Shown here: in pieces, positions 1 through 13,779 of the stretch
Numbering within the stretch: the stretch's first letter is position 1
Layout: every line of letters starts with the position of its first letter
Position numbers and translations under genes: made by a program
Assembly (NCBI GenBank): GCA_009599575.1
Contig: VWND01000003.1
Span: forward strand, 248,001 to 312,000
Direction of reading: 5' to 3'
DNA: 64,000 bases
Origin: Blumeriella jaapii
Taxonomy: Eukaryota; Ascomycota; Leotiomycetes; Helotiales; Drepanopezizaceae
Notes under the pieces: model-generated
Seen by the model: the letters and a program-made list of their open reading frames with translations, nothing else
Databases searched by the model: none
What the model was told of the DNA's origin: nothing

Positions 1-3000
1 GAATAATTAAATTGTATATAAGCAAAGCAAAACAAAAACAGTAAAACAATATATAATAAAAAAAAAAAACAATAAATAACAAAAATAATAAAACAATTAG
101 TGAATAATTTTATATACACCTTTTTTCTTCTCGATTATAAATGGAATCACGACTTAAATTATGCTTTCAGCAGCGGGATCGTCGTTCGGCTGTTTCCAGA
201 CCTTTTCAGAGGATTTTTTTTTTTAGAAATATAATCGCTTTAATCGGAATCGTCGTCGAAATCGCTGGAATCGAAATCGCCGTTTAAATTAAAATCCAAA
301 AAATAAACTTGCTGATTTTTTTTGTAAAATCGCTTTAACCGGTTGGCGGCGAACGTTTTTTTTAATTTTGTTTTATCGAGTTTCGTAAGCTTATAATAGC
401 TTTTATTTAATTCGGCCTCGCATATTTCGTAGAATCCGAGCTATTTATAATTAAATTTAATATCGGCCGATTTGTCGATAGCGCGCTGAACGTCGTAAAT
501 TAAAATCAAATTTTTTTTTTTTAATTAGCGTTTTTTTTTAAATTTTAATTTTATTTTAGATTTTCTTAGCTGTTTTCTTATACTTTTTTTTTTTAAGATT
601 ATTTTTTTTATATTTATATTTCGATAATTTAATTATTTAAATTTTATTGCTAACAAATCTGCTTTCGTTTTTATTTTAACCATATTATAAAGCTTTTATA
701 CAGGCTATTTTGTTTTCAAAAGCAATCGAGCGTTTTTGTCGTATTAAATAAAAAATAAAATTATTTTAATAAAAGCGTATATGCATATACGCATAGCAAA
801 AAGCATTTTTAAAAATTTCCGCGACCAACGCTTATAATCTTTTCGAATAGCTTTTAAAAAGCCGTCAAAAATATTCTTATAGCCTTGTTTAACGGATCCG
901 TTGCTTTTCGAATTATAAGCTAAAATTTAAATACGCTAAATATCGTATTTTTTTGTAAAAGTTTTAATAACGCTTTTGTTTTCGAATTTACTATCGATAT
1001 TTAATTTGCTAAACAAACCGTATCGATATACGACGTTTTTTTAAAAAAAAATCGCTATAGCTTCGGAAATAGCGTTTCGAAAAAATCGCTTTTTAAATTA
1101 TTTAAATAAATCGTTAATAGCGAATACGAAGCATATATAACCGCGATCGGTAATTAATACGCGTATAACGTCGAAATTGACTTTTTCCTAAATTTCAAAA
1201 AACCACGTCGAATATAATAAATTTTTTTTTCGGCCAAGCTTTTGTTTTTAGTAAAAAATATAATTTTTAACGAAAGCTTTGCAATTTTCGAAGCATTTTT
1301 TTTATTAAAAATCGTTTTTGATTCGGTGATAAATGGCTTTAGCTTTTTTATAAAATACTTTTTCGTAAGCTTTTTTTATAATTTAAAACTTGTCAGCTTT
1401 ATTATTTATTATTAAGCGTTTTTAATATATATTATTTTTTATTTTATACAGCTTTTTATCGGCTACGATATAATCGAAAATTTGATTTTTAAATAATTTA
1501 AACTGATAGTTTAGCACGCTAAAAAATTTAAATAAAATAATTAAATAATAAGCGATTAAATAAAAATCTTCGATTTCGTAATTATCGATTAAAAGTTTAT
1601 TTTTATCGTTAATCGGCTTATTCCGATCGTTTTCGGTCAAATTTATTCGCGGTGCTAGCCGAAATAATAACGCGAATGTTTTTTCGGCCCGAAAATTAAT
1701 GTTTTTTATTCGCGGTGCCAGCCGAAATAGCAACGCGAATGGTTTCGGATTTGTAAAATCCAAAGCGCAAATAGCGAAGCAGCCGATTTCGTTAATAATT
1801 TATTCGTCGATATTTTATTCGTTTTGTTTAACGAAATCAAACGAATAAAAACGTTTTCGTTTGAAAAAGCCGTTTGCCGCTGTATTAATTATTTTTTTAA
1901 TATATTTGATTTCGAAATTTATAAGTCGTATTTAAATTATTTAATTAATAACGAGCGCTTTTAGTAAATTATTGGCTTTTTTATTTAATTAATCGACAAA
2001 AACTTTTGCGTTTGTTTTCAAAATAAAATATACGCCGTACAATTCGCTTTTCATTTTTTTTATTGCTTTAAAAACGCTTCGATATTTTCGTTTGATAATA
2101 TCGTAACGTATTTCTACGAAAAATCATAAGCCGTTTTCGAATCGTAAAAAATGCCGTTTTTTATTTTTATCGATTTATTGCAATACAATTTCCCAACCGA
2201 AAATATTAGCGTCGATAATTAAAATAATTTTTTTTGCGTTTAAATTGTAATCGATTCGCATAAGCGATAAAGCCGATAAAAAGTCGTTTTTAAAAACTTT
2301 TATAATTTTGCTTTATTTTTTTTCTTAAACGAAATCGATTTTTTTTTTTATCGTAACGTAAATAAATACAGCTTTTTAAAAAAAGTTTTTAATTCAATTG
2401 CGATAATAAATTATAACGCTAATAAAAGCTTTGGCTTCGGTAATATTTTTATATTTTTTTTATTCGCAGATTTTTAATTTTCTTTCGTTAAAAATAGCGG
2501 CCAGCGCTGTTAATTATATAACCAACGATATTTATTTCGAATATGCAAAATTTTAATCGAAAGCTAATAATAGTTTTCGCTTTTTCGAAGCAAATTATAA
2601 TTTTATCGATATTTTAAATATATTTTATTATATAGCGTCGAATTTTAAAAAGAATTTTTTTATTATTATAATATAATTTGGAGCTTTTTATTCCGACGTC
2701 GTTAACGTAAAAAAAAGCAATATTAAAAATGCAAATTATAAAAATCTTATATACGATTTTTACGAATTAAACGACTGAATTAATAGTTTTTATAAATACT
2801 CTGGTTATACGCAGCAAACCGATCGGAATTTAAATTGCCGTTATATTTCGAAATCGTAAATTAAATATTAAATAGTCGTAGCCGAAAAATAAATCGAAAA
2901 AAAAAACGATCGTTAGTTTTACGAATTCGTTTGAAAATTAATCGACGTTAAATAACACGTTAGCGTTTCGTATCGTTATTTTGTTTATTTCGACGATTGC

Positions 3001-6000
3001 GATAATAAATTTATAAATGCTTTTTTTTTTTTTCGTAATAATAAATTATTTATTTTTATATAAGCCGTAGTAAAATTCGAAAATCTTTTGCTTAATTCGT
3101 TTTTTTAATATTTCGATTATTTTATTTTGAAAAACTTTAAAAATTAAAAAAGTCTTTTTTTGCCAGGCTTCGTAAAGCACGGTTTTAATATCGATATAAA
3201 GCGTAACGTTAAAGCTAAATTGGCTTATTTCGATAAAATCAAAAACTATAATCTTTTTTCGGTTGCGTAAAACTTTATACAAAACTTTTTTTTTTTTAGC
3301 AGAAATTAAATTCCGATTATTAAATTATCAAATCGTTTTTTTGTAAATCGGCTGCTAAATAATAAATTAAAAAATCGGCCGGTAATAAATTTTTCGAATT
3401 CGCTAATAACTAATTAAAATAATCTTATTGCTTTATTTTTTTCGAACCAATCGTTTATTTTTCCGGAAATATTTCCACCGAATTCGCCAAAATTTACGAA
3501 TCGTATTTTATCAGTTTTGCGTTTATAAAAAATGCTAATATTAATACAAAAAAATAAGATATATAAATCGGATTTGTTTAATACGAAAACGAAATCTTCG
3601 GAATTTTTATTTCCGAATTAATAATCAAAAATATTAATATTGGCCAATTTTATTCGCGGTGCTATTTCGATTAATAACGCGAATACTTTTGGCTAAGTAT
3701 TTTCCAGGTTTTATTATAGCCCAGCGTCTGTTTTAAAACCAAAGCCGGCTATTCGTTTTTTAATAAAACGTCGATTAAAAAAACCTTATCGCCGGCGATA
3801 ATAATTTGATTTTAAAAAAATCGGTTTTAATTTCAGAAAAAAGCTTTTATTTGGCCGTTTTCGATGTATTTAAAACTGACGAAACTTTTTAAAATCTAAA
3901 GCATTTCAAAAATAATAAAATAAAAGCAGTTTTTTATTATTAAAAAGTTTTTATAAATAATAATATTTTCAACGTCGACTTTAATATTTCGTATAATTTT
4001 ATTAAATTTAATAATATTTCTATTAACGGTCGTATAAATTATTCGTTTATCGATAATAATCGGAATATTATTAGCTTCGGCTATTTTCTAATTTATGCAA
4101 TTAACTTCGGCTTTATTATTAAATAAAACGAAAGCGGTCGTGCTTTTTTCAAGTATTATTTTTATTTTTAATACTTTTATAACCGTAAAAGCAATTTCGT
4201 CGTTTTGATTTTTAAATTTTTATAACGAAGGCCAAAAAGCTGACTTTTTCCGAAGATTTTTTTTTATCGGCTAAATTGATTACGGTATTATAAATTTCTT
4301 TTTGGTTTTTTTTTAATTTAAAATCGTTTTTTTTTTAAATAATTTCAACTTTTTCGTTTTTTTTTAATGCAAAAATTTATTTGTTAATAACTTTATCGAA
4401 TCTTTTTCCTGTATTAAATAAATCGCTAAATTTTAATTTAATTTTTTGTTTTATAATTTTTTTAATAGCTTCGTCGACAATTTCGAAACTAATATATTTA
4501 TCGATTTATTTTTCGCTTCGCATTAATAATAAGCGTTTAAAAGCTGGTATTTTTTAAATGATTTAGACCGAGATATCGATATCGATATCGTTTATATCGT
4601 CGTTAATTTTTTTTATTATAAGCGTTTTTTTAATAGTTTCCTCGGTTTTTTTTCGAATTTTAAAATCTTTTTCCTTTTCGATTCTGACGTTTTTTTTTAT
4701 ATCAATTAGTTTGGCGAATAAAACAAAAGCATTTTGCTTTCTTATGATTCGCTGGCTTGATTATGCAACTATAATATTTGCAAATACAATACTTATATTA
4801 ATAATATATGTATTTATTTTCTATTTATATATTTAAATTTTATTTACGCTTAAAATAAAAGTTTTCTTTTTAATTAATACGCTTTCTGGAATGTTTTTTC
4901 TTTTATTAATAAAAATCGTTTTTACATTTTTTCTGTTTTCCAAATAATCGTTCCATTTCGTACCTTTTATTTTTAAGCGAATAATATTTAATTAACTTTG
5001 ATTTTTAGTTTTATTAAAAAAGCCTATTTCTGCTTCCGTCGGTCCGAAGCAAATCGCTCCATATTTATTAATATAACAAATATTATTATTTATATAGAAA
5101 TTAAATATTTTGCATTTTGAGCGAATATAAGATTTTTCGCAATAAATTTTTTTATTATCATAAAATCCATATTTAAAGCCACGGGGTTTGTTTTAATAAT
5201 TACTTTTACCATTTTAATAGCCGCGATTTTGGTTTTCGCGTTGATTTCCTTTTTTTTTTTAATAATCGTTATTATAATTAGTATTTCGCTGATTTTAATC
5301 GCTAATATAAAAAAATTGCTATTGGACAGCTATTACTTTTACGGTGGTTTAGCGAAGTTAATCGCTTCGTATATTTTAAAAGAAATAGTTATTGTAAAAG
5401 CCATTTTAATCGTTTTTATTATCCGAATTAACGTAAAAGAATTTTTTCTGCTATTGTATAAAACCTTCGACCTTGCTCTAAAGTTTTTAAATTTTAATAT
5501 CGGTAAATTTTAATACGAAAGTTTCGATATTCTTATTAAGCTTTTTTAAGCCAATAAGTTTTGCAAAACGATTAAATAATATAATAACTGGCTGTTTTTT
5601 AGCGATTTCGGTAACTTTTAATAGCTGAGTATATTTTTGCACTAAAACTTCTACGTTTTTTTTATAAATAAAAAAAAAGGATTTCTTTTAATTTATAGCT
5701 TCGATAATATATTCGCTTTGGTTTTGTTTAAAAACGAATTCTACAAATTTAAAATATTAATCGAAAATTTCAAAATCTTATTTATTAATTTTAAAATGCT
5801 TAATAATTTTGTTGCGAATACTAATTAAAAGGCCAAGTAAAAACAATTTTTTTTGCTTAACTTCGCTTAAAATCTTTTTGTTAACGAAAACGTTAAAAAC
5901 TCTGGTATAAGTACGATAATAAACCTTGAGTTTTTTGGCTTAGCGAATCGTTATAACAAACTGTTTAAGAAAAGCGATAATATCGCGAATTTGCTAGCGA

Positions 6001-6890
6001 TCGTAGTTTCGGAATTCCGATTTCAAAGCTTTAACTAGTTTACGCCAATTTCGAACCCTAATAGCCTTCTATTTATTTATCGATTTAATAATATTTTTAA
6101 TAATTAGATTATAATAGCGAAGGAATTTATCGAACATTTCAGTTTTAAAAACTCCGAAATTCTTACAGATTTTTTTATATTTTTCGATAAAATCGGTAAC
6201 GTTGGCGCTATTAAATAAAAATGCACTAAAGGAGCTAAGAAAGGGCATGCGGCCTCGTATAAAAAAACGAAAAGCGTCGTTGTTTATAATATTAATAAAA
6301 ATATTAGTTAGGTTTGAATTAAATAAATAAATGTTTTTTAAAATTGCAAGTTAAAAATCTTTAATATAAAAGAAATCGTTTTTAATAAAAAAGCTATCAA
6401 AAAAGTCTTTGTATTTTCTGAAGAAATTAAATAAAATAAAATTGCGTTTAAATATTTAAATAATATATTAAAAAATTTATTTTTTAATAAATTAACTGGA
6501 TTAATATAATATTGCTATATAATCCACGGTTTCGATATTTCGTAGCTCAGGCCAATATACGTACAGCCATTTTTTTACTATTTTTAATAAAAAGCCGCAA
6601 ATTATAATTGCCACAATTATAAAACGTAAAATCAAAAGGTTGAGTTTTCGCTAAGCGTTTAATTAAAAAAGATTAATTTAAAAAGGCCGAGCGCAGCGGT
6701 CGAAGCGTACGAACCAATATTCGATTTGTTATTTTTAAACAAAAAAGCGACTTTCGAACTTTAAATTTCGCACGGTTTAGAATTGCCTGATCGTAATTTC
6801 AGACGTTTCTGAAATATATTGCATTTTTGTAATTTAATAATTATGCGTAAAATTAAAAAAGCTATTAGAAATTTTTTATATAATGCAATT
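1..6890 (-). mobile_element. Ty3/gypsy relic D (main part; left end outside window)
   Basis: On the minus strand this region carries a decayed gypsy-type polyprotein in the order expected for a minus-strand element: gag-like sequence to the right, RT and RNase H near 1,850-2,540, then integrase-side sequence further left. A Cys-rich stretch read on minus near 5,100-5,190 may be a decayed gag zinc knuckle, but its spacing is not canonical. Element A inserted at the right edge (TSD CAATT, 6886-6890), and the rest of D appears to continue at 13368-13779. No left LTR is visible, so the element runs out of the window. It differs from the family of elements A, B and C. Confidence 0.7.
1850..2540 (-). 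pseudogene. Ty3/gypsy RT C-terminus and RNase H relic (element D)
   Basis: Reading minus from about 2,520 down, one frame gives VTIKKKIDFV, LSLMRIDYNLNAKKIILI and IDANIFGWEIVLQ. These match the RT thumb and RNase H start of fungal gypsy elements (leading strand residues ...RIDY...EIILxVDAS...GWGAVL). Further on, KKMKSELYGVYFIL and FVD-LNKKANNLLKAL match the RNase H tail, where TDANxxVxQLN is usual. Trp, Gln and Ala codons have become stops or Ile/Thr/Val, as RIP would cause. It cannot encode an active protein. Confidence 0.72.
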
Positions 6891-7187
6891 TATAACGATC
6901 TAATCAGTCGGAGGGCTGGGAAATCAGTCAACTGGTCGCCGTGTTCATATGGTATGAGAAACGAGCCTTTGGTTCTGTAACAAAGATATTCACTTAGAAT
7001 CAACAACTGCAAAAAGCAGAAGTTGTTAAAAAAAGAAAGCTTTATATATATGAATAATCTTTACAGTTGATAGGAAGACTTATCAGAAAACCAGGGAGCT
7101 TGCAGCTATACGTAATTGCTAAGGAGTTTGCAGCTATACGTAGTTGCTGGAGTAATACGAAAGATAGCAACAGAATAAATCGTCATA
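6891..7187 (-). repeat. 3' LTR of element A
   Basis: 297 bp, matching 13071-13367 with many G-to-A and C-to-T differences. The last part holds a 28-bp direct duplication around gcagctatacgta that the LTRs of element B and copy C lack. Confidence 0.9.
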
Positions 7188-7430
7188 TTACTCTTCCGTC
7201 CGAAAAAAGCGCGCCTTCGAGCTTTTATTTATTAATACGTCGCTATCCAAATAATCGTACGAGTCCAAACTTTCGGAATACGCTTTCAGCCAATTTATAA
7301 ATTTTGCAGAAAAACCGGGGAGCTTTTTATACGCCAAATAAAAATCGCGCATTTTCAAAGAAGCATATATAAAATCAAACGCGGAGTATTACGTGAGATT
7401 TTTATTTAAGCCTATCCAAAAAGCTTTATA

Positions 7431-7760
7431 CTAAAAGGTCTTCCGCTGTATTCGACAGGCGATTAATTTTTCGATTTCGTATTCAAGCTTACTAATTATA
7501 TTAATAAATTCAGAGGCTGAATTAATTTGATTTGGAAGCGCGTCGTCAGCTGTTTTACGCAATCGATTAGCGTGAAAAACTAGGTGTACGTTTATAATAC
7601 TAGAAAGGTTTAGTTTAAAAGCGTTGTCGAAAATTTTGGCTACAATTTTAAAAGGGCCGTTTGTAAAGTTGTCGAATTTGCGAAAAGGCCGGGAGGTCGG
7701 AAATAAACGCATATCGAGCCAAACGTAATCGCTAACGTTAAAATCGATCGCGCGGCGAGA
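7431..7760 (-). pseudogene. Integrase C-terminal region relic (element A)
   Basis: The minus-strand frame contains MRLFPTSRPFRKFDN, NGPFKIVAKI, AFKLNLSSIINVH and VFHANRLRK. This is the typical tail of gypsy integrases (LDxRxxxxxRPSRKLD...GPFxIxxKIG..AYxLxLP...VHPVFHxxxL). A near-identical tail lies at 30007-30372 in element B. The preceding catalytic core cannot be read through because of stops. Confidence 0.75.
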
Positions 7761-9929
7761 TTTATTCGCATTTTTTTATTTTGTCGTAGGTTTGTTAAAA
7801 GTGCGATTTGACGAGGTTTCAGGCGTCGTAATAGCGGCGAGCGTACGCACGAGCTTCGTTTGCGTTTAGCTTATGTAAAAGGTTGGAGGAAAGGGAAATA
7901 TCGAGCTTTCAATTTCAATTAATATAGAAAGTATAACCGTATACAATTTTAAAAGATGAAAGACTATTTAGATTTTCGTAAAAAAAGATTATTTGAGCGA
8001 AATTTATTATTAAGAAAAATTCGCTTTAATCGTTTTAATAAAAATTTACGAAAGGTCGAAAGCGTTTTTGCAGATATTAGTTGTAAATTTCGGTCTGATT
8101 ATCGGTTTCAGAATAAGCGGCTGTCGAAAGCTTTAATTGCGTACCGAGTATTTTGTTTAATTCAAATCAGAAAGTAAATTAATACTGGAAGCTACGATCG
8201 CTAATAATACTTTTTAAAAGGCTAAAATACTTATATACGTAAAATATATATAATTTGGCGAAGCTTCGAGCGTCGATATTTTTATAGCAAAAGATCGAAA
8301 TAGCTTGCTTAGAAAAGCGATTTATTATTACGAATACGTTGTTGTAATCGTATTTATTTTTATTAAAGCTGCAAAAGTTTATTATAACGTGCTTCCAAAA
8401 ATGGTCAAAAACAGAAAAAAGCTGAAAAAAGCCGGGGCGTTTATTTTTTGAAATAAAACTTTTTCGATAAGCGTGGCAATTGCGATAGTATTATTTTACG
8501 AAAGCTGTTATACCTCGCTAATAATATTGGTTCGAAAGCAATTGCGTAATTTTGCGAACGCTGAAATAAGCGGTAAAGATTTGGTCGTGCATTTTTCGTA
8601 TAAAAGCCAAACGAAAATAATCGACGTTTGATATTATTAAGCGACCGTAATATAATAGTAAATCGCGTTTAAGTATATACGAGTATTATTATCGTCGTTT
8701 TTTTTCGTAGCGTTTCGTACAGCTTTTTTTCGAAAAGTTATCAGGCTGCTAATTGTGCGATTAGCGTAGAAAAGCTGGTCAACGATACGAAATGCGGGTA
8801 AAAGATCAGCTATTTTAACGATAAAAACAGCTGTTTCGAAGGCCGTAGAAAATCGAAGTTTTTTAATTAAAAAGCGGTGATCGATCTGATTTATTCGAAA
8901 AAGGGTTTGCAGGCGCTGGATGCGTTTAAAAAAGTTTTAACGGTCGAGTTCGCTCGTACGACGTGTTAATGCGTTAGCCAAAAGATTATATTTACCTGGT
9001 TTATACGTAATAAAAAAATTGTAATCGGCGAAAAGCTCGGCTTAGCGTGCTTGTCGAGCGTTTAAAGGTTTAAAGATTATAAAATACTTTAAAGCTTTGT
9101 AATTAATGATTATTTTAATTTAATAAATTAAGCTAGCTAATTTAATACGAAAGTTGCTTAGAAATCTTACGATTGCGAGCATTTCTTTGTCGTATACAAC
9201 GTAATTCAGCTTTGCGAAGATTATGGTTTTGCTAAAATAAACGATTAGAAGCCAATCGTTATTATAAAATTGCGAAAGCATAAAAGCTATTACGCCGTCG
9301 GAAGCGTTAGTTTTTAATATGTAAGAAAGATTTTGCTTGTAATATTATAGAACTGGTGCAATAATAAAGGCTAGTATAAAAAGGTCGAAACTCTTTTAAT
9401 ACTCAGAAATAAAATTAAAAAAAACGTTAGCTTTGATTAAATAAATTAAAAGCTTTGCAATTATACCGTAGTTTCGAATAAAACGTCGGTAAAAGTTACA
9501 AAAACTAAAAAAGCTTTATATATTTTTTATAATAATAAAAGATTTTTAATAGGCGACCACGGAAATCTTTTTTAAATTTACTTTTAGGCTTTTAATCGAA
9601 ATAATAAAATTTAAGTAACGGATCCGAATAACGTTGAATTCAGATTTTCGAATATCGGCTTATAATTCAGCGTTAGCGAGCCTTTAAAGCATTTTGCGAA
9701 CGTATATAACGTGTTTCAAAAAGTCGGACGAATAAATAAAAATATTATCCAGGTATGCAATGCAAAAATCGTTTAAATAGTCGAAAAAAACGTTGTTTAT
9801 ATAGCGTTAATAGGTTGCGGATTTATTAATAAAGCCAAAAAGTAGCATTTTGCATTTATAGGCGCCGTAACGCGTACGAAACATCGTTAGTTTTTTATTA
9901 GCGGGATCTATTCGAATTTTGTGAAAAGC

Positions 9930-10502
9930 TTAACGAATATCGAGCTTCGTAAAAATTCGCGCTTTCGAAAAACGAGCAAAGGTTTTATCGATAAAAAGGA
10001 AAAAGTAGCGATTTTTACGAATAATATTATTAAAAGCTCGATAATCGATACAAAAACGTAATAAACCGTCGGGTTTTTTAGCGAAAAGCATTAAAACAGC
10101 GAAAAAAGCAGTGGAAAATTCGATAAAACCTTTGTTAAAATTATTTTGCAGATAGGTTTTAATAATTTCGAGCTCTGGAATCGATATTTTGTATAAAAAA
10201 GTGTATTTCAGTTTTTTTTTATTTATAATAAATTCGATTTTATAGTCGTAAGGCCGGTAAAAGGCTAGCTCGTTACTGACGGCTTTAAAAAACACGTGTT
10301 CGAGGTTTTTATACTCCGGAAGAAAAAATTCGAAAGAAAGTTTATTCGAAATTAGCTTTGCTAAGCTGGTTAAAAAAGTCGAAATCGATATTTCGTTGGT
10401 TTTGAAACGTTCGAAAAAACTATAAAATTGGGTTTTAAAAGAAATGTTATACGTGAAGTCGTTTAGTATTCTGTCGATCTCGTATAAAAAAGTTAAAAAC
10501 AT
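9930..10502 (-). pseudogene. Ty3/gypsy reverse transcriptase relic (element A)
   Basis: A 190-codon open stretch on the minus strand. The motif FAKKPDGLLRFCIDYRAFNN is the conserved RT fingers/palm region of gypsy elements, followed by RKNRYFFLFIDKTFARFSKA and FTKLDIR. Upstream residues such as LPEYKNLEHVF and YRPYDYKIEF match the linker before RT. The YxDD active-site motif lies beyond the stop and is not intact. This is the best preserved coding fragment in the AT-rich block. Confidence 0.85.
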
Positions 10503-11594
10503 TTTAATTGTTTTTTTTCTGAAAATCAGCTTGAAAGCGTATATAATAATCTGGCAGATGAAAATTGGGTAAGCAGTAGATTAAAGAATTCGTTTTCGAA
10601 CTGGTCGTTTGGAAAATTCAGAAAATAGCTTATTTAAATTATCGATTATATTAAGCTGAAAAGTTATCGCGGCGAAGGTTTTTTTTCGGTTTTTGATATA
10701 ACTGTTTTTCGTAAAACGAAAAAGCTGTTCTAACGAAAGAAAAAAAAAAAAAAAAGAAATAATAGAAGAAAGATCGGCAGTCTAGAAAAATAATATAATT
10801 TTTTGTATTATTCCATTGGCGTCGCTATCGAAATTGGCACCGCGAATAAAATTCGATCTTTTCGCGCTTCGCATAGCGTCGTAAATCTGCCATAATTAAT
10901 TAAGGTTTTTATTACGTTTTACAGCGTCGTTTTGATGGCGAAATTAAATTTTTCGGAAATGCAAATAAAAGATTTTAATATAACGAGCGTAAAAGGCTGT
11001 GGAAAAGTAAAACTTCGGCTAATAAAGCTTGCGTTTATTACAATTTAATAAAACTTGGTATTCGGCCAACCAAGCTTTTTTTAAAATTATATTATGATTT
11101 CCGAGATTAGTAATTAAAAAAGAAATAAACGATTATATTCGGTTGTTAATAATAAGATTAAAAAGCGTAAAATATATAATTAAATGGCTACGAGTTTTAT
11201 TATATTTTTTTACAGGAAAAAAAGCCGGAAGAAATTAAATTAAAAGTTTTAAAAAAAAAAAAAAAAGGATTTGATCAGCGCCGAATCGATTAACGTATAA
11301 CCGTTCGCTTTAGAATCGGCGAGCGCTTTTATTTTGTACGAAAGGCTATTTTTAATAAGTATAACGGGAATTATTAGTAAATCGCTATTAAAAAGCTTTC
11401 GAACGTTAAAATAACGTATGTCGCGCAATACGTCTAAAAAGAAGGCTTTGCTTAGGCTTGGGCGTTTTCCCGATTAGCGAAAAAGCTTTTAATTTTTTCG
11501 TATGCGTTTTGAAAATCGTTTGAAAAAGGGTTTTCGTTTTTATTATTATTATCAAAGAGCGAATTTTCGGCCGGTTCGATTTCGTTTACATTTA

Positions 11595-12650
11595 CTAATT
11601 TGAAAGGGCTTTTGGGTAGAACCGAAGGTCGGCCCGTAAAAAGTCGTGCAAATTGGCCTCGAATTTTTTGATATAAAATAAAAAACGAGCGTTGTCGTTG
11701 GTCCGATCGAAAAGGAAAAACGCCAGAAGGAGCGTTTTGGCGTAGAAAGGAAGGAAAAACAGCAGAGGGCTGAGAAGAAGCCTATGAAACACTTGGACGA
11801 CTTTCGTACGTACGATTTGATTCGTAGTACGTTTTGGTTGAGAACCTATCATTTTGATAGATAATAGATTTGGTGAAAAAGCGATTCGCGTATAAAATTC
11901 GTTTAGCTAATTAATTTTGTTTTTTTTATCGAACGGCGGTAAGTCAATTTTTAAAGGTCGTTGTACGCGTTTATTCCAAATATAGTTTTTTTCGTAAACG
12001 CTTTAGTATTTTGTTTCGGAAAGCGTTTCGAAGCTGTTTGTCAGTTCGTATTTAAGCGTTCGCTGCGAAAATGGAAAATCGCAGGTAAAAGCGCTAAAAA
12101 TCGTTATGCGTATTTATCGTAAGTATTTTAAACTCGTTTCCGCTTTTTGAATATCGGAAGAATCGGCCAGGAAATCGGCGACTTTTTTTATTAATTTTTC
12201 GAAAGATATAAAATCGGAACGGTCTAAAATACGCGAGGTTAGAAACTTTTTTGCTACGCTTTCGGTCTGATCGAATATATAATTCTTACGAAATCGATCG
12301 CTAGCGAAATAATCGTAGTAAAGTTCGAGGTTATCGAAAACTTTAATTTTTTAATAGCGTGCTTTGTAATTTTTATTATTATTTAATTTAAACTTAAAAT
12401 TCGAAACGCGCTTTATACGAGCTAGTCGAAAGTCAGCAGATAAATAGGAACCATAGCGTTTAAAAAGCGCGCTAAGGTTTTGGCCGTCGTGAAAAAATTC
12501 AAAAAGAGTTCGCGAAAAGCGTGGAAATTGGTTTGTAGCGTTTGTTAATTAAAATAAAACGTTGCGAAGAAAAAAAAAAGCAGCAGATTCGCGACTGGCA
12601 GAAGCACGTTCGATAGATTTTATCAAACGCTTTAATTAAAAAGTTTGTCG
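11595..12650 (-). pseudogene. gag relic (element A)
   Basis: Colinear by nucleotide similarity with 34187-35216 in element B and with the two separated pieces of copy C (13780-14115 and 20104-21000). Element B still shows a charged, helical gag-like frame there (for example SDSTFFEKLVKEVADFLADL), placed as expected next to the 5' LTR of a minus-strand element. Assignment to gag rests mainly on position, since sequence conservation is weak. Confidence 0.55.
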
Positions 12651-13070
12651 CAGTCGCATAGCTTTTAGAAATTGTCGTTTACGTTTTTGCGCTTTTTTTA
12701 ATTGATTTTGCAAAAGTCTTAACTAAACGCTTTTAGCGCTAGGCTGCAAAAAAAAGGTGGCAAGCGAAGTGGTTGGCGCTCTGCCTTTTTTTTTGTTTTT
12801 TTTTTCTCGGGAGAAGGATTGTTTTTCAGAAAAAAAAGCTTTTGGGGAAGGCTGCTTCTTCGCTGATTAAAAAAAGAAAGGAGATTAAGGTGTAATAGCA
12901 GAAGCTAAAAAGCTCTGCTAAGGGGGGGATCGTTAAACAGAAGCCATTTTTCGCAAAGTGCGGAAATAAGCCTTTTCACGACCGGTCGATTATTTTGGTA
13001 TGATTCGTAAGGAATTCGAAGAGAAAGATAGTTTACGCCGTCGCTAGCGTAGAAAAAAAATTGTTAATAA

Positions 13071-13367
13071 TATAACGATCTAATCAGTCGGAGGGCTGGA
13101 AGATTAATCAACTGATCGCCGTATTTATATAATATAAGAAACGAGCTTTTAATTTTATAACAAAGATATTCATTTAGAATTAACAACTGCAAAAGACAAA
13201 AGTTGCTAAAAGAAAAAAGTTTTATATATATAAATAATTTCTATAGTTAATAAGAAGACCCATCAGGAGATCAGAAAGCTTGCAGCTATACGTAGTTGCT
13301 GGAAAGCTTGCAGCTATACGTAGTTGCTGGGGTGACACGAGAGGTGGCAACAGAGTGAATCGTCACA
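13071..13367 (-). repeat. 5' LTR of element A
   Basis: 297 bp, the same length as the left LTR. It keeps the intact terminus ...GAATCGTCACA and is followed by TSD CAATT. Confidence 0.9.
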
Positions 13368-13779
13368 CAATTGCGAATAATACCATATAAAAAGTCTTTT
13401 AAGCCGTAGTAGCGAAATATCGAAATCGATTTTAACTGCGAATTTAAAAAATACATCGGCGAATATATAAAAACGAAACACCGAAGTTTAAATCCTTGCG
13501 TAAATTATTAAATGTAAAAATAAATAGAAAAACCAAATTAATACGGCCATATATCGGTGAATAAAATAGTCTAGGAAATCCTTAGAAAAAACTGAAAAAA
13601 GAAAAAGAAAAATAAGTAAAAATATAAATTGAAATGCGTACCTACGGTACTATTTAAAAGAATGCCTTGCTTTTATACCTGTTAAAAGTAGTTAATGGCA
13701 GGGGGTCTCGGAGGGGTCTATGCCTCGACCATAGCTAAAACTACCAACTCCTATCAATACAAGGTATCATCGTTTTACA
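13368..13779 (-). mobile_element. Detached right end of relic D, probably including its 5' LTR
   Basis: Lies between TSD CAATT of element A and the point (13780) where similarity to the gag part of element A restarts as copy C. Read on minus it begins TGTAAAACGATGATACC and has a TATA-like ggtataaaagc about 90 bp in, as expected for an LTR. The inner part near 13690-13760 is much less mutated than its surroundings. The simplest reading is that D inserted in copy C and was later split by element A. This is inference, because the partner LTR is not in the window. Confidence 0.5.

Larger units (their letters stand above)
6891..13367 (-). mobile_element. Ty3/gypsy LTR retrotransposon A, RIP-degraded
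   Basis: A complete element 6,477 bp long, bounded by two 297-bp LTRs and flanked by the 5-bp TSD CAATT (6886-6890 and 13368-13372). LTR ends are TG...CA in the right copy and RIP-mutated TA...TA in the left. Internal order on the minus strand is gag (about 12,650-11,500), RT (10,502-9,930), RNase H and integrase (about 9,100-7,800), and an integrase C-terminal/chromodomain-side tail (7,780-7,190). It is the sister of element B (29509-35920). All frames are broken. It inserted into relic D. Confidence 0.9.

Noticed and set aside
5229..5513. 94-codon hydrophobic plus-strand frame resembling a membrane protein
   Set aside because: Hydrophobicity is a by-product of T-rich RIP DNA; the element D coding strand is minus here.
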